The notes: generated by a model from the letters alone, not told the origin. A stretch of 64,000 bases of DNA from Treponema ruminis (GCA_017161305.1 CP031518.1:1-64000), one strand, 5' to 3'. Shown: positions 1 through 8,913, counted from the first letter of the stretch. A program made the numbers and translations.

Positions 1-2210
1 ACTTTGCTTCCTGGGGCAAGCTGTCCCTGTTTCCAAAGCTCACCAGAAGGAATTGTTGCAGGACATACAAATCCTCCGAGAGAAGGGCCGTCAGGACCAA
101 GAATAATCGGCATATCACCTGTCATATCGATTGTGCCGACCGCATAAGCCGTATCGTGAACATTCGATGGATGAAGTCCAGCCTCACCGCCATCTTCGCG
201 GGCCCATGCAGGACTCGGGCCGATAAGACGAACGCCTGTCCTGTCCGAGTTAAAGTGAACTTCCCATTCCGTTTCAGAAAGCTGTTCCATAAATTCTGGT
301 TTTAGGAATTCTTTTGTACAGTGTGGTCCCGGAACAACAGAAATTTCATTTGCCGTTGAAAGATATGAAGAATCAACTGTTATATTTGGAAGAGGGCTTG
401 TATCTTTTTTGACATGAAGAATATCACCTGTCCTGAGAACTCGTCCTGAATGTCCACCAAATCCGCCCAGTGCAAATGTCGATGCCGAACCCAGATACTC
501 CGGAACATCAAGTCCGCCTTTTACAGCCATGTATGCGCGTAAACCAGATTTTGCTTTTGAAAGCGCAAGAATTTGTCCTTCTTTTACAGAAACAGGCTTA
601 TACATTGGGATTTCCAAATCATCCAGAGTCGGAGACATATCGCAGCCAGTCAAACAAATTGTCATGTCCGCACGGAATTTGTACTTTCCGCCTTTGAGCG
701 TAAATTCAAGCCCCGGAAGTCCAGCTGAGTTTCCAAGAATAATGTTTGCCAGACGAAAACTGAAATTATCCATTGCTCCGCTCGGTGGAACTCCGATATC
801 CCAGTATTTTAATCGTCCCGGATAATCCTGAACTGTCGTCTGAAGTCCACCGTCAAGAACTTCAACCGTATTTTCGGAATATGTAAAATCATCCAGCATG
901 TGTGTAAAAAGATTGCCTTCAAGATAAGGCTTTGTCTGGAGGAAGGAATGAAGGTAATCGATATTTGTAGTGATACCGTAAATCTTTGTTTCCTCAAGAA
1001 CTTTTGTCATTTTTGCAATCGCGCTCTTTCTGTCATCTGCGTGGACAATAATTTTCGCAAGCATAGGATCGTAGTTCGGTGAGACAACCACAGCATCCTT
1101 AATCCATGTTTCAATTCGGGCATCTTTTGAGAAAATTACTGTGTCTAACTTTCCTGCACTTGTGGCGAAATTTCTTTTTCCGTCTTCAGCATAAATTCGG
1201 GTCTGAATACTAACTCCATTTGTTTTTCCGTAAAGTGAATCAAGATTCTTAAGCTCACCAGAAGCCTCACGAACCATCCACTCAACGAGATCAATTCCAA
1301 GAACTTCCTCCGTAACTCCGTGCTCAACTTGAAGACGAGTATTTACTTCGAGGAAATAAAATCCCTGAGATTTAACATCATAAAGGAATTCTACTGTACC
1401 AGCTGAACGATAACCAACTTCAACTGCAAGACGTTTTGCGGCATCTTTAAGAGCCTTTCTTGTTTCTTCGGAAATCCCGTAAGCCGGACATTCTTCCATG
1501 ACTTTTTGATTTCGACGCTGAACCGAACAATCGCGTTCTGCAAGAGCAGCAACTTCCCCATATTCATTTCCAAAAATCTGAACTTCAATATGCCTTGCTT
1601 TTTCAAGATATTTCTCAAGAAAAACGCCTGCGTTAGAAAAATTAGCTTTCGCAAGGTGAGTACAGGCATCATAAGCGGCTCTAAGTTCTTCTTCTGAATA
1701 ACAGACTTTCATTCCGATTCCGCCGCCGCCCGCCGTACTTTTTAAAATTACCGGATAACCGAAATTCTCTGCGGCTTTTACAGCTTCGTCTGCGCCCGAA
1801 AGCAGGGGAGTTCCTTCAAGCATGGGAACTTTTGCCTTTTTTGCAATTTCGCGGGCACTGTGCTTAAGGCCGAACATTTTCATTTGCTCTGGAGTCGGAC
1901 CGATGAACTTTATTCCATTCTGCTCACAAATTCGCGCAAAATCAGCGTTTTCACTCAAAAATCCGTAACCAGGGTGAATCGCATCAACTCCATGTTCTTT
2001 CGCAATTTTAAGAATCAGATCTGTATTCAAATATGTGTCAGAAACTTTTCCGTCTCCAAGAAAATATGCTTCATCGGCATTATTTACATGAAGGCTGTCC
2101 TGATCTGCCTGCGAATAAATCGCAACGGAAGTAATGCCCATCTTTTTGAGAGTTCTTTCAATTCTGACCGCAATAGCTCCGCGGTTCGCTATCATTACCT
2201 TTTTGACCAT
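1..2210 (-). CDS. Guanidine/urea carboxylase, biotin-dependent (partial, C-terminus outside window)
   Basis: Biotin enzyme that carboxylates urea or, more likely here, guanidine with ATP and bicarbonate. I translated 736 codons from ATG 2208-2210; the reading frame runs off the window edge, so the end of the carboxyltransferase domain and the biotin carrier domain are not seen. Residues 1-450 are a biotin carboxylase/ATP-grasp unit with the glycine-rich loop STAGGGGIGMK near 160, HIEVQIFG, and EVNTRLQVEHGVTE near 290. From about 480 a KipA-like carboxyltransferase region begins (GGLQTTVQDYPGR, GVPPSGAMDNF). This order is the urea carboxylase family. The start lies 2 nt after the stop of the ATPase gene, so it is the last visible gene of the operon. 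Two pairs of DUF1989 proteins in the operon favour guanidine over urea; the specificity-determining part of the domain cannot be read here. Confidence 0.9.
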   Translation of the reverse strand, partial: MVKKVMIANRGAIAVRIERTLKKMGITSVAIYSQADQDSLHVNNADEAYFLGDGKVSDTYLNTDLILKIAKEHGVDAIHPGYGFLSENADFARICEQNGIKFIGPTPEQMKMFGLKHSAREIAKKAKVPMLEGTPLLSGADEAVKAAENFGYPVILKSTAGGGGIGMKVCYSEEELRAAYDACTHLAKANFSNAGVFLEKYLEKARHIEVQIFGNEYGEVAALAERDCSVQRRNQKVMEECPAYGISEETRKALKDAAKRLAVEVGYRSAGTVEFLYDVKSQGFYFLEVNTRLQVEHGVTEEVLGIDLVEWMVREASGELKNLDSLYGKTNGVSIQTRIYAEDGKRNFATSAGKLDTVIFSKDARIETWIKDAVVVSPNYDPMLAKIIVHADDRKSAIAKMTKVLEETKIYGITTNIDYLHSFLQTKPYLEGNLFTHMLDDFTYSENTVEVLDGGLQTTVQDYPGRLKYWDIGVPPSGAMDNFSFRLANIILGNSAGLPGLEFTLKGGKYKFRADMTICLTGCDMSPTLDDLEIPMYKPVSVKEGQILALSKAKSGLRAYMAVKGGLDVPEYLGSASTFALGGFGGHSGRVLRTGDILHVKKDTSPLPNITVDSSYLSTANEISVVPGPHCTKEFLKPEFMEQLSETEWEVHFNSDRTGVRLIGPSPAWAREDGGEAGLHPSNVHDTAYAVGTIDMTGDMPIILGPDGPSLGGFVCPATIPSGELWKQGQLAPGSK

Positions 2211-2212
2211 AA

Positions 2213-3055
2213 TTATTCTCCAATATCATTTTCATCTGATGGATGAAGCATGTTGTTGATTTTTTTTCTGATTTCGATAAATTCTGGCGTATCTTTCAAG
2301 TCCAAAGTCCTTTCATAAGGAAGGTAAATCGGGATTTCGGCCATGATGCGTCCCGGTCTCGCACTCATTACGAAAATCCTTGTGGAAAGGAAAACAGCCT
2401 CTTCAATATCATGCGTTACGAAGATTATTGTCGGATGCTCGTCCTGCCAGATTTTCCGCATAAGCTGCTGCATTATCGATTTTGTATGAGGATCAAGCGC
2501 ACCAAAAGGTTCGTCCATTAAGAGAACTTCCGGCTGATTCGCAAGTGCCCTGGCAATTGCAACACGCTGCTTCATTCCTCCGGAAAGCTCTTTCGGAAGA
2601 CTTTTTTTGAACTGAGTGAGCCCGATGATTTCAAGATACTTGTCAATGATTTTATCCTGCTCGTCTTTCGGGAGTTTCTTCAGTTTCAAGCCGAAGCGGA
2701 TATTTTCTTCAACAGTCATCCAGGGAAAAAGCGAATATCCCTGAAAAACCATGCCCCGGTCTTTTCCCGGACCGTCAAGTTTTCGGTTATCAAGAATAAT
2801 TGAACCTTCCGAAATATCATCAAGTCCGCCTATCATCTTAAGAAGCGTTGACTTACCACAACCTGACGGGCCGACAATCGAAACAAATTCATTCTCAAGG
2901 ACATCAAAATTCACATGATCGATCGCAAGTGTTTTCTTTTTAGAATCAGTGTAAATCTTTGTGACGCCTTTTCCATATATCTTGCTGTTTGCGACACGGG
3001 CCTCAATCGGCTGATTATTCTCTGAATCTGAAATTTTATTCTTCCTGAAAATCAT
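2213..3055 (-). CDS. ABC transporter ATPase, NitT/TauT (SsuB/TauB) family
   Basis: ATP-hydrolysing subunit of an importer, on the cytoplasmic face of the membrane. Walker A GPSGCGKST, signature LSGGMKQRVAIARAL, Walker B VLLMDEPFGALDP and the H-loop FVTHDIEEA are all present, and FQGYSLFPWMTVEEN is the usual Q-loop region of nitrate/sulfonate/taurine importers. I place the start at ATG 3055 (280 aa): it overlaps the permease stop as ATGA and has AAGGAGG at good spacing. An in-frame start at 3076 would lie well inside the permease. It follows the permease and binding protein and precedes the carboxylase, so the likely cargo is guanidine or urea. The cargo is inferred from context. Confidence 0.92.
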   Translation of the reverse strand: MIFRKNKISDSENNQPIEARVANSKIYGKGVTKIYTDSKKKTLAIDHVNFDVLENEFVSIVGPSGCGKSTLLKMIGGLDDISEGSIILDNRKLDGPGKDRGMVFQGYSLFPWMTVEENIRFGLKLKKLPKDEQDKIIDKYLEIIGLTQFKKSLPKELSGGMKQRVAIARALANQPEVLLMDEPFGALDPHTKSIMQQLMRKIWQDEHPTIIFVTHDIEEAVFLSTRIFVMSARPGRIMAEIPIYLPYERTLDLKDTPEFIEIRKKINNMLHPSDENDIGE

Positions 3056-3843
3056 TTCGTGCCTCCTTCCGCCCACTTAAAGAGTTTCTTTCCGATGAGA
3101 CCAAAAACCCGGTCAAGAATAAGTCCCAGAAGTCCGATTACAATAATTCCTTCAAAAATCGTGCCAGTCTTCAAATACCTCTGCGCCTTCAGAATCTTGT
3201 AACCCAATCCAGAATTTGCGGCTACAAGTTCCGCGACAACAAGATAAGTCCAGGCCCAGCCCATCATCATTCTTAAAGTCTCAAACAAGCGCGGCATCAT
3301 TCCTGGAATCAAGATTTTGAAAATTACCGTGCGCCGCCGTGCTCCAAGCGTGTAAGCGGCATTCACATAATCATCAGGAACGCTTCGTATGTCATCTGCA
3401 ACCATAGGAATCAGCTGAAATAAAGTTCCGATAAAAATGACGGCGATTTTAGCAGATTCATCGATTCCGACCCACACCATGATAAGCGGAACAAATGCCG
3501 GAACTGGAAGATAGCGCAGGAATTCGACCATAGGCTGAATAAAAGCCTCAAACGGCTTATAACAACCAGCAAGGATTCCAAGAACAACTCCCAGAACAGT
3601 CGCATAAATGAATCCCATGAAGATTCGGTAGCAGCTGATGTACATATCCGACCAGATAGCACCGCTTGTAAAATCATTGTAAATTGACTGTATGACTTTC
3701 ACTGGCGAAGGCAAGAAAATCGGATTCACCCATTTAAAGCTACAGCACATCTGCCACAGCGCAATCAGCAAAACAAAAGATACTATCGCTATCGAAAGAT
3801 AAACTCTCTTGCTTATATTTTTTCTTATTCGGAAAACTTTCAA
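3052..3843 (-). CDS. ABC transporter permease, NitT/TauT (SsuC/TauC) family
   Basis: Integral membrane subunit of the importer, 263 aa, normal for the family. A first membrane helix lies at about residues 14-32, followed by the binding-protein-dependent transport domain with about five more helices. The EAA loop that docks the ATPase reads AAYTLGARRRTVIFKILIPG. The gene sits 30 nt downstream of the substrate-binding protein and overlaps the ATPase start by 4 nt, so the three are translationally linked. Homologues move sulfonates, nitrate, cyanate and similar small solutes; operon context points to guanidine or urea. Confidence 0.92.
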   Translation of the reverse strand: MKVFRIRKNISKRVYLSIAIVSFVLLIALWQMCCSFKWVNPIFLPSPVKVIQSIYNDFTSGAIWSDMYISCYRIFMGFIYATVLGVVLGILAGCYKPFEAFIQPMVEFLRYLPVPAFVPLIMVWVGIDESAKIAVIFIGTLFQLIPMVADDIRSVPDDYVNAAYTLGARRRTVIFKILIPGMMPRLFETLRMMMGWAWTYLVVAELVAANSGLGYKILKAQRYLKTGTIFEGIIVIGLLGLILDRVFGLIGKKLFKWAEGGTK

Positions 3844-3873
3844 TTTAAGCCTCCTCTTTGAATTGCAAGCTTG

Positions 3874-4923
3874 TTAATACTTCTTAGTGTCTGGTACCGG
3901 GAAGTCTCCGATTTCATCAAGAACTTTTTTTGCAGGCTCAGGATTGATAATTCCGCTCACATCAGGGCAAGACTCAATCATTTTTATTGAATAAAGAAAG
4001 TTCGCAACTTCCTGAACATCGTAAGCAAGAGCCGTATACTCCTGAGCTTTCGATGACATTGTTTCATACGCTTCCTTCGGGCTGAAAAGCTTGGAACCGC
4101 TCATAGAAACCCACATTTCTTCTTCCGGGATTTCGGCACAGCGGGCCATATCTGAAATTGCTTTCTTAGGATTCTTGTAATAAAAATCCAGCGAATCATA
4201 CAAGGCCTTTACGAAGGCGATTTTATCTGCTTCAGGCATATTTTTGTTTACTGCAAAAACATCCGCAATCAGTCCTGGAGTATCCTCGGAGCTTGTAAGC
4301 AGCGTGCATCCAGGACGAGCCAAAGATTCGCTCAGAGTTGGTTCCCACAAGGAAGCCGCATCGACTGTATTCGCAAGAAAAGCCGGGCCTGAATCGGCAA
4401 TCGAAAGATTAACAAACTTGATGTCGTCCATTGTGAGGCCGGCAGATTCAAGGCGTTTTGCGAGGAAGAAATGTTCAATCGTACCGTACTCAGTAGCAAT
4501 TGATTTGCCTTTTAAATCCGCGAGGCTTGAAATTCCTTCTCTTCCGACAATTCCGTCCGCACCGTTCGAGTTATCAAGCATGGCAATCGCTTCAATCGGA
4601 ACTCCACTGATATATGGGGCAATAGTGTCCGGCATAGCAATTCCAATCGCATCGGCCTGACCTGTCGAGAATGCCATAACGGAATCCGAATAGACCGGGA
4701 AATAAACAACATTTACATCAAGGCCTTCCTTTTTGTAAAATCCTTCTTCCTGTGCAATATACAAAAGATAAAAAGCAGGGTAAGCCGAAGTCGCCACAGT
4801 ATAAGTTTTCTTTTTGTCACCTGCCGCGCTTTCTTTTTTTGACTTATTGCAGCCCATCAAAGTTATAACAGTTAAAATTGAAGCAAAAATCAAAGATCCA
4901 ATCTTAAAAACATTCGTTCTCAT
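3874..4923 (-). CDS. ABC transporter substrate-binding lipoprotein, NMT1/TauA type
   Basis: Solute receptor that feeds the adjacent permease and ATPase. The 349-residue product starts with a lipoprotein signal (LTVITLMGC, lipobox Cys near 25) and has the NMT1/SsuA-like fold signature: AYPAFYLLYIAQEEGFYKKEGLDV, then FSTGQADAIGIAMPD and DLKGKSIATEYGT. A GGAGG ribosome site precedes the ATG. Family members bind nitrate, taurine, aliphatic sulfonates or pyrimidine precursors. Its place between the PII genes and the transporter genes of a guanidine/urea operon makes a small nitrogen compound the best guess. Confidence 0.9.
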   Translation of the reverse strand: MRTNVFKIGSLIFASILTVITLMGCNKSKKESAAGDKKKTYTVATSAYPAFYLLYIAQEEGFYKKEGLDVNVVYFPVYSDSVMAFSTGQADAIGIAMPDTIAPYISGVPIEAIAMLDNSNGADGIVGREGISSLADLKGKSIATEYGTIEHFFLAKRLESAGLTMDDIKFVNLSIADSGPAFLANTVDAASLWEPTLSESLARPGCTLLTSSEDTPGLIADVFAVNKNMPEADKIAFVKALYDSLDFYYKNPKKAISDMARCAEIPEEEMWVSMSGSKLFSPKEAYETMSSKAQEYTALAYDVQEVANFLYSIKMIESCPDVSGIINPEPAKKVLDEIGDFPVPDTKKY

Positions 4924-4940
4924 AAAAATACCTCCAGGTT

Positions 4941-5288
4941 TTACATAATTGCATTTATTCCGTCTTCACCAGTGCGAATTCGGATTGCAGTTTCTGCTGG
5001 CAGAACAAAAATCTTTCCGTCGCCAGTAGTTCCAGTTTTATTTATTTCCAGAACGACCTTTATCAGGCGGTCAACATCTTCGTCACGGACATACATTTCT
5101 ATCATTCGTTTGGCAGAGAAAGAATAATTCGCATGACTTTCTTCTCCCGTTACTGCCGTGTAATGACCTGGTACTTTTCCGCGCCCGATGATTTCCTTTT
5201 CGCTGATTGAGCCAAAATTCTGCTTGACCAATGCTTCGCGTGTCTGAAAATACTTATTCGTACGGATAATAATTATTACTTGCTTCAT
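4941..5288 (-). CDS. PII family protein, NifI2-like
   Basis: Nitrogen signal protein of 115 aa, expected to form trimers that bind ATP/ADP and 2-oxoglutarate and act on a target protein. The sequence opens MKQVIIIIRTNKYFQTREALV, has a short T-loop region (GRGKVPGHYTAVTGEESHANY) and closes with TGDGKIFVLPAETAIRIRTGE, the conserved PII C-terminal stretch. It fits the NifI2 (NifHD2) branch better than GlnB/GlnK: the usual GlnB T-loop and its uridylylated Tyr context are missing. It forms a pair with the NifI1-like gene just upstream, 21 nt away. No nitrogenase genes are in the window, so the usual partner is not evident. Confidence 0.85.
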   Translation of the reverse strand: MKQVIIIIRTNKYFQTREALVKQNFGSISEKEIIGRGKVPGHYTAVTGEESHANYSFSAKRMIEMYVRDEDVDRLIKVVLEINKTGTTGDGKIFVLPAETAIRIRTGEDGINAIM

Positions 5289-5309
5289 AAAGCCCCCGTT
5301 TTCTGGCCC

Positions 5310-5636
5310 TTACAGCTTTTCTTCGCCAGTGCTGATTGTTACAGCCCGCTCGACAGGAAGCACAAAAATCTTTCCGTCACCAAAAGCTCCAGTTTTTGAG
5401 GTGCGTGCCGATTCAATAATGATTTTTTCGACTTTCTCAAGGTCTTCGTCTTCAATGACAATCATAATCATCTCTTTCGGGATTTCGTCGTAAATAATAT
5501 CTCCGACTTTAAGACCTCTCTGACGTCCCCGGCCAAGAATGCTGATTCGGGAAGCGGCGACAAATCCGTCCTTGTTCAAGGCTTCCAAAACCTCAGCCGC
5601 TTTTTCTGGCCTGACCACTGCTTTTACCATCTTCAT
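5310..5636 (-). CDS. PII family protein, NifI1-like
   Basis: PII-type regulator of 108 aa. It starts MKMVKAVVRPEKAAEVLEAL, continues GRGRQRGLKVGDIIYDEIPKEM and ends GAFGDGKIFVLPVERAVTISTGE. The RQRGxKVG...YDEIPKEM segment is characteristic of NifI1 proteins, which with NifI2 control nitrogenase in archaea and some anaerobic bacteria. I chose ATG 5636, preceded by TGGAGGTAA; an upstream in-frame start at 5699 would run into the preceding gene and lacks such a site. It lies between the second DUF1989 pair and the transporter genes, so a role in sensing nitrogen status for guanidine/urea uptake or breakdown is inferred. Confidence 0.87.
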   Translation of the reverse strand: MKMVKAVVRPEKAAEVLEALNKDGFVAASRISILGRGRQRGLKVGDIIYDEIPKEMIMIVIEDEDLEKVEKIIIESARTSKTGAFGDGKIFVLPVERAVTISTGEEKL

Positions 5637-5652
5637 ATTTTTACCTCCAGTT

Positions 5653-6306
5653 TTATTTATCAAAAATATAAATCTGATTTGTTGTAGGTGCGAAACCACT
5701 GCATGGATTATTAATCTGCGGGCAATTCGATATTAAAATCATGGTGTCATTCAATGCCTCAAATTCAATGTAAGAACCAGGTGCTGAAATGCCGTCCAAA
5801 AACTCAAATGTATTGTCTGGAAGCTTTAGAATCTGGGCAAAAATATTCACATTCGGAACAAGATCTACCTTGCTGTATTGGCCTGCAAATTCCGAAATGC
5901 ACTCAAGGAATGTATCCCGGCAAGTCCGCATGTGAAGCGTGTGATGGCCATATCGGACTGTATTGCTCTCACAGGCACATGCTCCGCCCAAGGTGTCCTG
6001 ACAAGTGCAGGTATCAGCCGTGATTTTCAAAAGTTCTTTTCCGCTTTCCGTGACTAAAGTTGTTCCCACATTTATGTAAATGTTCTTTTGCCGGCAGATA
6101 GTTTGAGTCGAACTGTAATGATCTTCCGGGTTGTGAAGGTCATAGCACAAAAAATCCAGTCCCTGATTACCGTGAGTGTCTTCGATTCTCAAAGTCTGAC
6201 CTTTGTAAAGCGGCTTCATATATCCAAGACCGGCAGGAATCACCTCTGTGTAAATTGCATCTTTTATATTTCTTTTACTCTCAACCTTTTCAAATGAAAT
6301 TGACAT
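5653..6306 (-). CDS. DUF1989 protein, carboxyguanidine deiminase subunit B-like (copy 2; urea amidolyase-associated protein 2)
   Basis: 217 aa. Proteins of this family were long annotated as urea carboxylase-associated; characterised members form, with a second DUF1989 subunit, the CgcAB enzyme that removes an amino group from carboxyguanidine to give allophanate. Visible family features are the N-terminal AGLGYMKPLYKGQTLRIEDT and GNQGLDFLCYD, the Cys-rich stretch DTCTCQDTLGGACACESNTVRYG (near 100-122) and the C-terminal [30 protein letters not shown]. Copy 1 at 8914-9564 has the same blocks with differences throughout. The start has GGAGG upstream and follows copy 2 of the A-like subunit by 13 nt. 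Confidence 0.87.
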   Translation of the reverse strand: MSISFEKVESKRNIKDAIYTEVIPAGLGYMKPLYKGQTLRIEDTHGNQGLDFLCYDLHNPEDHYSSTQTICRQKNIYINVGTTLVTESGKELLKITADTCTCQDTLGGACACESNTVRYGHHTLHMRTCRDTFLECISEFAGQYSKVDLVPNVNIFAQILKLPDNTFEFLDGISAPGSYIEFEALNDTMILISNCPQINNPCSGFAPTTNQIYIFDK

Positions 6307-6319
6307 ATCCTACCTCCAC

Positions 6320-7039
6320 TTACTTGCCTAAAAGCAGGTTGTATTCCCAAGTGTTCTCAAATGCCCGCCGCGTATATTTTGAAGAACAGACACAAAAATC
6401 AGTTGAATCCACAGGATTTGCGTTTGAAATATCAATCTGAATCGGAACAGACGGATAAGTTGTCGAAGGATCCATCGGATTCGGTGTATTTGAAAGAACT
6501 ATGTAAACATCCATTTCTGTTCGAATTGCGACTGTCATTTCTTTTTTGCAGTTATCAGGACAGAAAATCATATTTCCTTTTTCATCCGCATCAATTTTCG
6601 AAAAGAAATTAACTGGCGGCATCAAATCCCTTTTGCTCATTCCGTTTTTTGTAAGCTCATTTATGAAATTCTGCTGCCCGGATTTCAGATATGAATTGCC
6701 CTGTTCCTGATAGGTTGTCTTTCCATATTTTGCATCTGTTTGTTCCCGTGTGGTATAGCCTGTAATTGAATCATGCCAGCCGCAGGTATCATCAACAATG
6801 CTTGCAAGAGCCCGCCCCATATCGCTGATAATCGCATGTCCTTTTGTAAGGAAAAATGTGTGCTGAGCTTTCATCGTGTCAGGGGCGTTATAGTGCTCAG
6901 AAAGATTGTAAAAGTTGTACATGAGCATAGCCAAATTCGCACCATCGCCCATCGCCGTAAATCTGATGATTTTTCCTTTCCCGATTGAACCAGACCATCT
7001 GTCACCTGGCATCAAAGTTTTGCTCCAAATCGTCTCCAT
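6320..7039 (-). CDS. DUF1989 protein, carboxyguanidine deiminase subunit A-like (copy 2; urea amidolyase-associated protein 1)
   Basis: 239 aa, same length as copy 1 at 9618-10337. Shared blocks include GDRWSGSIGKGKIIRF, AQHTFFLTKGHAIISDMGRALASIVDDT, the GMSKRDLMPPVNFFSKI segment and IRTEMDVYIVLSNTPNPMDPS. The two copies differ at many positions, so this is an old duplication or separate acquisition and not a recent tandem copy. It opens the second half of the operon: a 176 nt gap and a terminator-like hairpin separate it from allophanate hydrolase. Its partner B-like gene follows at once. Function by family: half of the carboxyguanidine deiminase that feeds allophanate hydrolase. Confidence 0.87.
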   Translation of the reverse strand: METIWSKTLMPGDRWSGSIGKGKIIRFTAMGDGANLAMLMYNFYNLSEHYNAPDTMKAQHTFFLTKGHAIISDMGRALASIVDDTCGWHDSITGYTTREQTDAKYGKTTYQEQGNSYLKSGQQNFINELTKNGMSKRDLMPPVNFFSKIDADEKGNMIFCPDNCKKEMTVAIRTEMDVYIVLSNTPNPMDPSTTYPSVPIQIDISNANPVDSTDFCVCSSKYTRRAFENTWEYNLLLGK

Positions 7040-7064
7040 ATTTTACGCTCCTATATTTTTCACC

Positions 7065-7110
7065 AAAAAAAAGCGTACAAACTCTTTTCAGAATCTGTAC
7101 GCCTTTGTAC
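7065..7110 (-). terminator. Terminator with alternative antiterminator pairing (candidate attenuator) before the second DUF1989 pair
   Basis: On the minus strand GCGTACA (7096-7102) pairs with TGTACGC (7073-7079), followed directly by eight U (7065-7072), an intrinsic terminator about 25 nt before the A-like start at 7039. A second pairing excludes the first: GTACAAA (7104-7110) with TTTGTAC (7075-7081). Both use the same 3-prime arm, the layout of an attenuator. It may simply end transcripts from allophanate hydrolase, or it may control read-through. No known riboswitch aptamer is recognised upstream. Confidence 0.6.
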
Positions 7111-7215
7111 TTTTGATGTTTTTAGAATACTAAAGCCTTCAAAAACAAATAATTGTCTTAAAGTTTGAAATATTTTCGCCTTTTAGAACTTTAGATACTT
7201 TTCTGCATATTTTTT

Positions 7216-8904
7216 CTAAAATTTTTCAATCTGTTCGGCTTCCTGCAAGGCAATTTCCTCACACAAAAAACCTTTGACAAGACTTCCGTCGTCCAGCCTG
7301 ATTGTCCCGATTGAAAGTGGAGATGGAATTTTTTCCATAAAAGCCCCGTAACTTTTCTTCGGAAGCCGGTAAATATCGATATCCACTTTCATTCCTTTTT
7401 TACGCCTGACTATTCCGGGTTTAACCGGATTTGTATTCAGTTTATAAAGTTCGTATTCATCAGATGTCTTTTTGTGAGCTGCAAATTCCCCGCCAAGTTC
7501 AACAAGCTGACTTTCAAGGCAGTAGCCTTTTTTGTGAAGGCCGCACACCCCCAGCAGCATCGATTCGCTCTCCAAAAAAGCCTTTGCCAGACTGCAAAGC
7601 AAATTCTCTGAATCATGAAGGGCGAACAAAGTAATTCCAAAAGGATAAGATTTGTCCGATGTATTTTCTGGAACAGCGATTGCCGCCATATCAAGAAGAT
7701 TGCAATGGTTTGTATACAAACCCATCTGACTGTTTGTTTTTATCGGATTTTCTCTAACCTGAGTCCTTGTAAAACTTCCGCCAGCAGTAGGCATAATCAT
7801 TACAGCATCTTCAAGAAGTTCCTGAGCCTTGTGCTTGTAAAATTGAAGTTCATGCAAATTGCCGAACAATTTTGCGGCCGTTTTTTCTGGGGTCGAACCA
7901 CTCCGTAAAATTGTTTCGGTAACGTCAAAAGTTTTTCCCGGATTATTGTCAACGAAATCCTTTAAATCTTCCCAACGTTCGGCAACATAAGAGCCTTCAT
8001 ATAAAATGAGTGCCGCTTTATGAAAGATTGAATAATCAATTTCTTCATAAGGAATTCCAAGTTTTTTAATCCTTGAAACTGCATTTTCCCATTTTTTCTG
8101 ATAGATTTTCTTCCATTCTCCAAAAAAATCCGGCAAATCTTTCGGAAGATATATTTTTGAAGGAAGTTTTTCACCTTTTTTTTCAATTTTTCTCGACCAT
8201 ACGCAATCCGAATCATAACCGCGTGCAACACTGTCCACGAGCAGGGCTTCATCAAGACTGTTGGCGAAAACCGTCACACAGTCCAGGCTCGCACAGGCCG
8301 GAACTACACCCTTCGTTGACCATGAGCCGACTGGAGGTTTATAACCAATCAAGGAATTCAGCATCGCGGGAACTCTTCCGCTTCCGGCAGTATCAGTACC
8401 AAGCGCAAAGCATGAAAGACCGAGTGCCACTGATACAGCAGAACCAGAGGAAGAACCGCCCGAAATCATTTCATCCTGATAAGCATTATGACATTCCCCA
8501 TAAGGAGAACGAGTTCCCACAAGTCCTGTCGCAAACTGATCAAGATTTGTCTTTCCAACCGGAATCGCGCCCGCTTCAATAAGCTTACGAACAACTGTCG
8601 CACTTTCAGATGGAATATACGCAAAATCAGGACAGGCGGCCGTAGTCGGAATTCCTTCCAAATCAATATTGTCCTTTATGGCAAAAGGAATTCCCCACAA
8701 AGGCATATTGTCTTTCCTGGCTGGAAGCTTCTTAACATATTTGTCCATCAATTCATGCGAGGGCTCGACAATCCAGATATTTTTTTCGGTATATTTTTTG
8801 CTTCTGGAAATTATTTCTTTTATTAATTCTGATGGTTTTAGCTCTCCGCTATCGTAAGAAGCTTTAATCCATTGGACGGAAAGTTTTTCTGGAAAATACA
8901 TCAT
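7216..8904 (-). CDS. atzF: Allophanate hydrolase
   Basis: Splits allophanate to ammonia and CO2, the last step of urea carboxylase or guanidine carboxylase routes. The N-terminal amidase-signature domain shows the Ser-cisSer-Lys triad regions: FAIKDNIDLEGIPTTAA (Lys about 77), MISGGSSSGSAVSVAL (cis-Ser about 152) and GTDTAGSGRVPA (nucleophile Ser about 175). From about 430 onward is the shorter C-terminal allophanate hydrolase domain (GGEFAAHKKT..YELYKLNT). I chose ATG 8904, 5 nt after AGGGGG; a GTG at 8910 and an ATG at 8901 are alternatives. Length about 562 aa fits AtzF. It lies between the two DUF1989 pairs. Confidence 0.92.
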   Translation of the reverse strand: MMYFPEKLSVQWIKASYDSGELKPSELIKEIISRSKKYTEKNIWIVEPSHELMDKYVKKLPARKDNMPLWGIPFAIKDNIDLEGIPTTAACPDFAYIPSESATVVRKLIEAGAIPVGKTNLDQFATGLVGTRSPYGECHNAYQDEMISGGSSSGSAVSVALGLSCFALGTDTAGSGRVPAMLNSLIGYKPPVGSWSTKGVVPACASLDCVTVFANSLDEALLVDSVARGYDSDCVWSRKIEKKGEKLPSKIYLPKDLPDFFGEWKKIYQKKWENAVSRIKKLGIPYEEIDYSIFHKAALILYEGSYVAERWEDLKDFVDNNPGKTFDVTETILRSGSTPEKTAAKLFGNLHELQFYKHKAQELLEDAVMIMPTAGGSFTRTQVRENPIKTNSQMGLYTNHCNLLDMAAIAVPENTSDKSYPFGITLFALHDSENLLCSLAKAFLESESMLLGVCGLHKKGYCLESQLVELGGEFAAHKKTSDEYELYKLNTNPVKPGIVRRKKGMKVDIDIYRLPKKSYGAFMEKIPSPLSIGTIRLDDGSLVKGFLCEEIALQEAEQIEKF

Positions 8905-8913
8905 TCGCACCCC

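Noticed and set aside
1-2210. Acetyl-CoA or pyruvate carboxylase
   Set aside because: The part after the biotin carboxylase is the KipA-like domain of urea carboxylases, and allophanate hydrolase is in the same operon.
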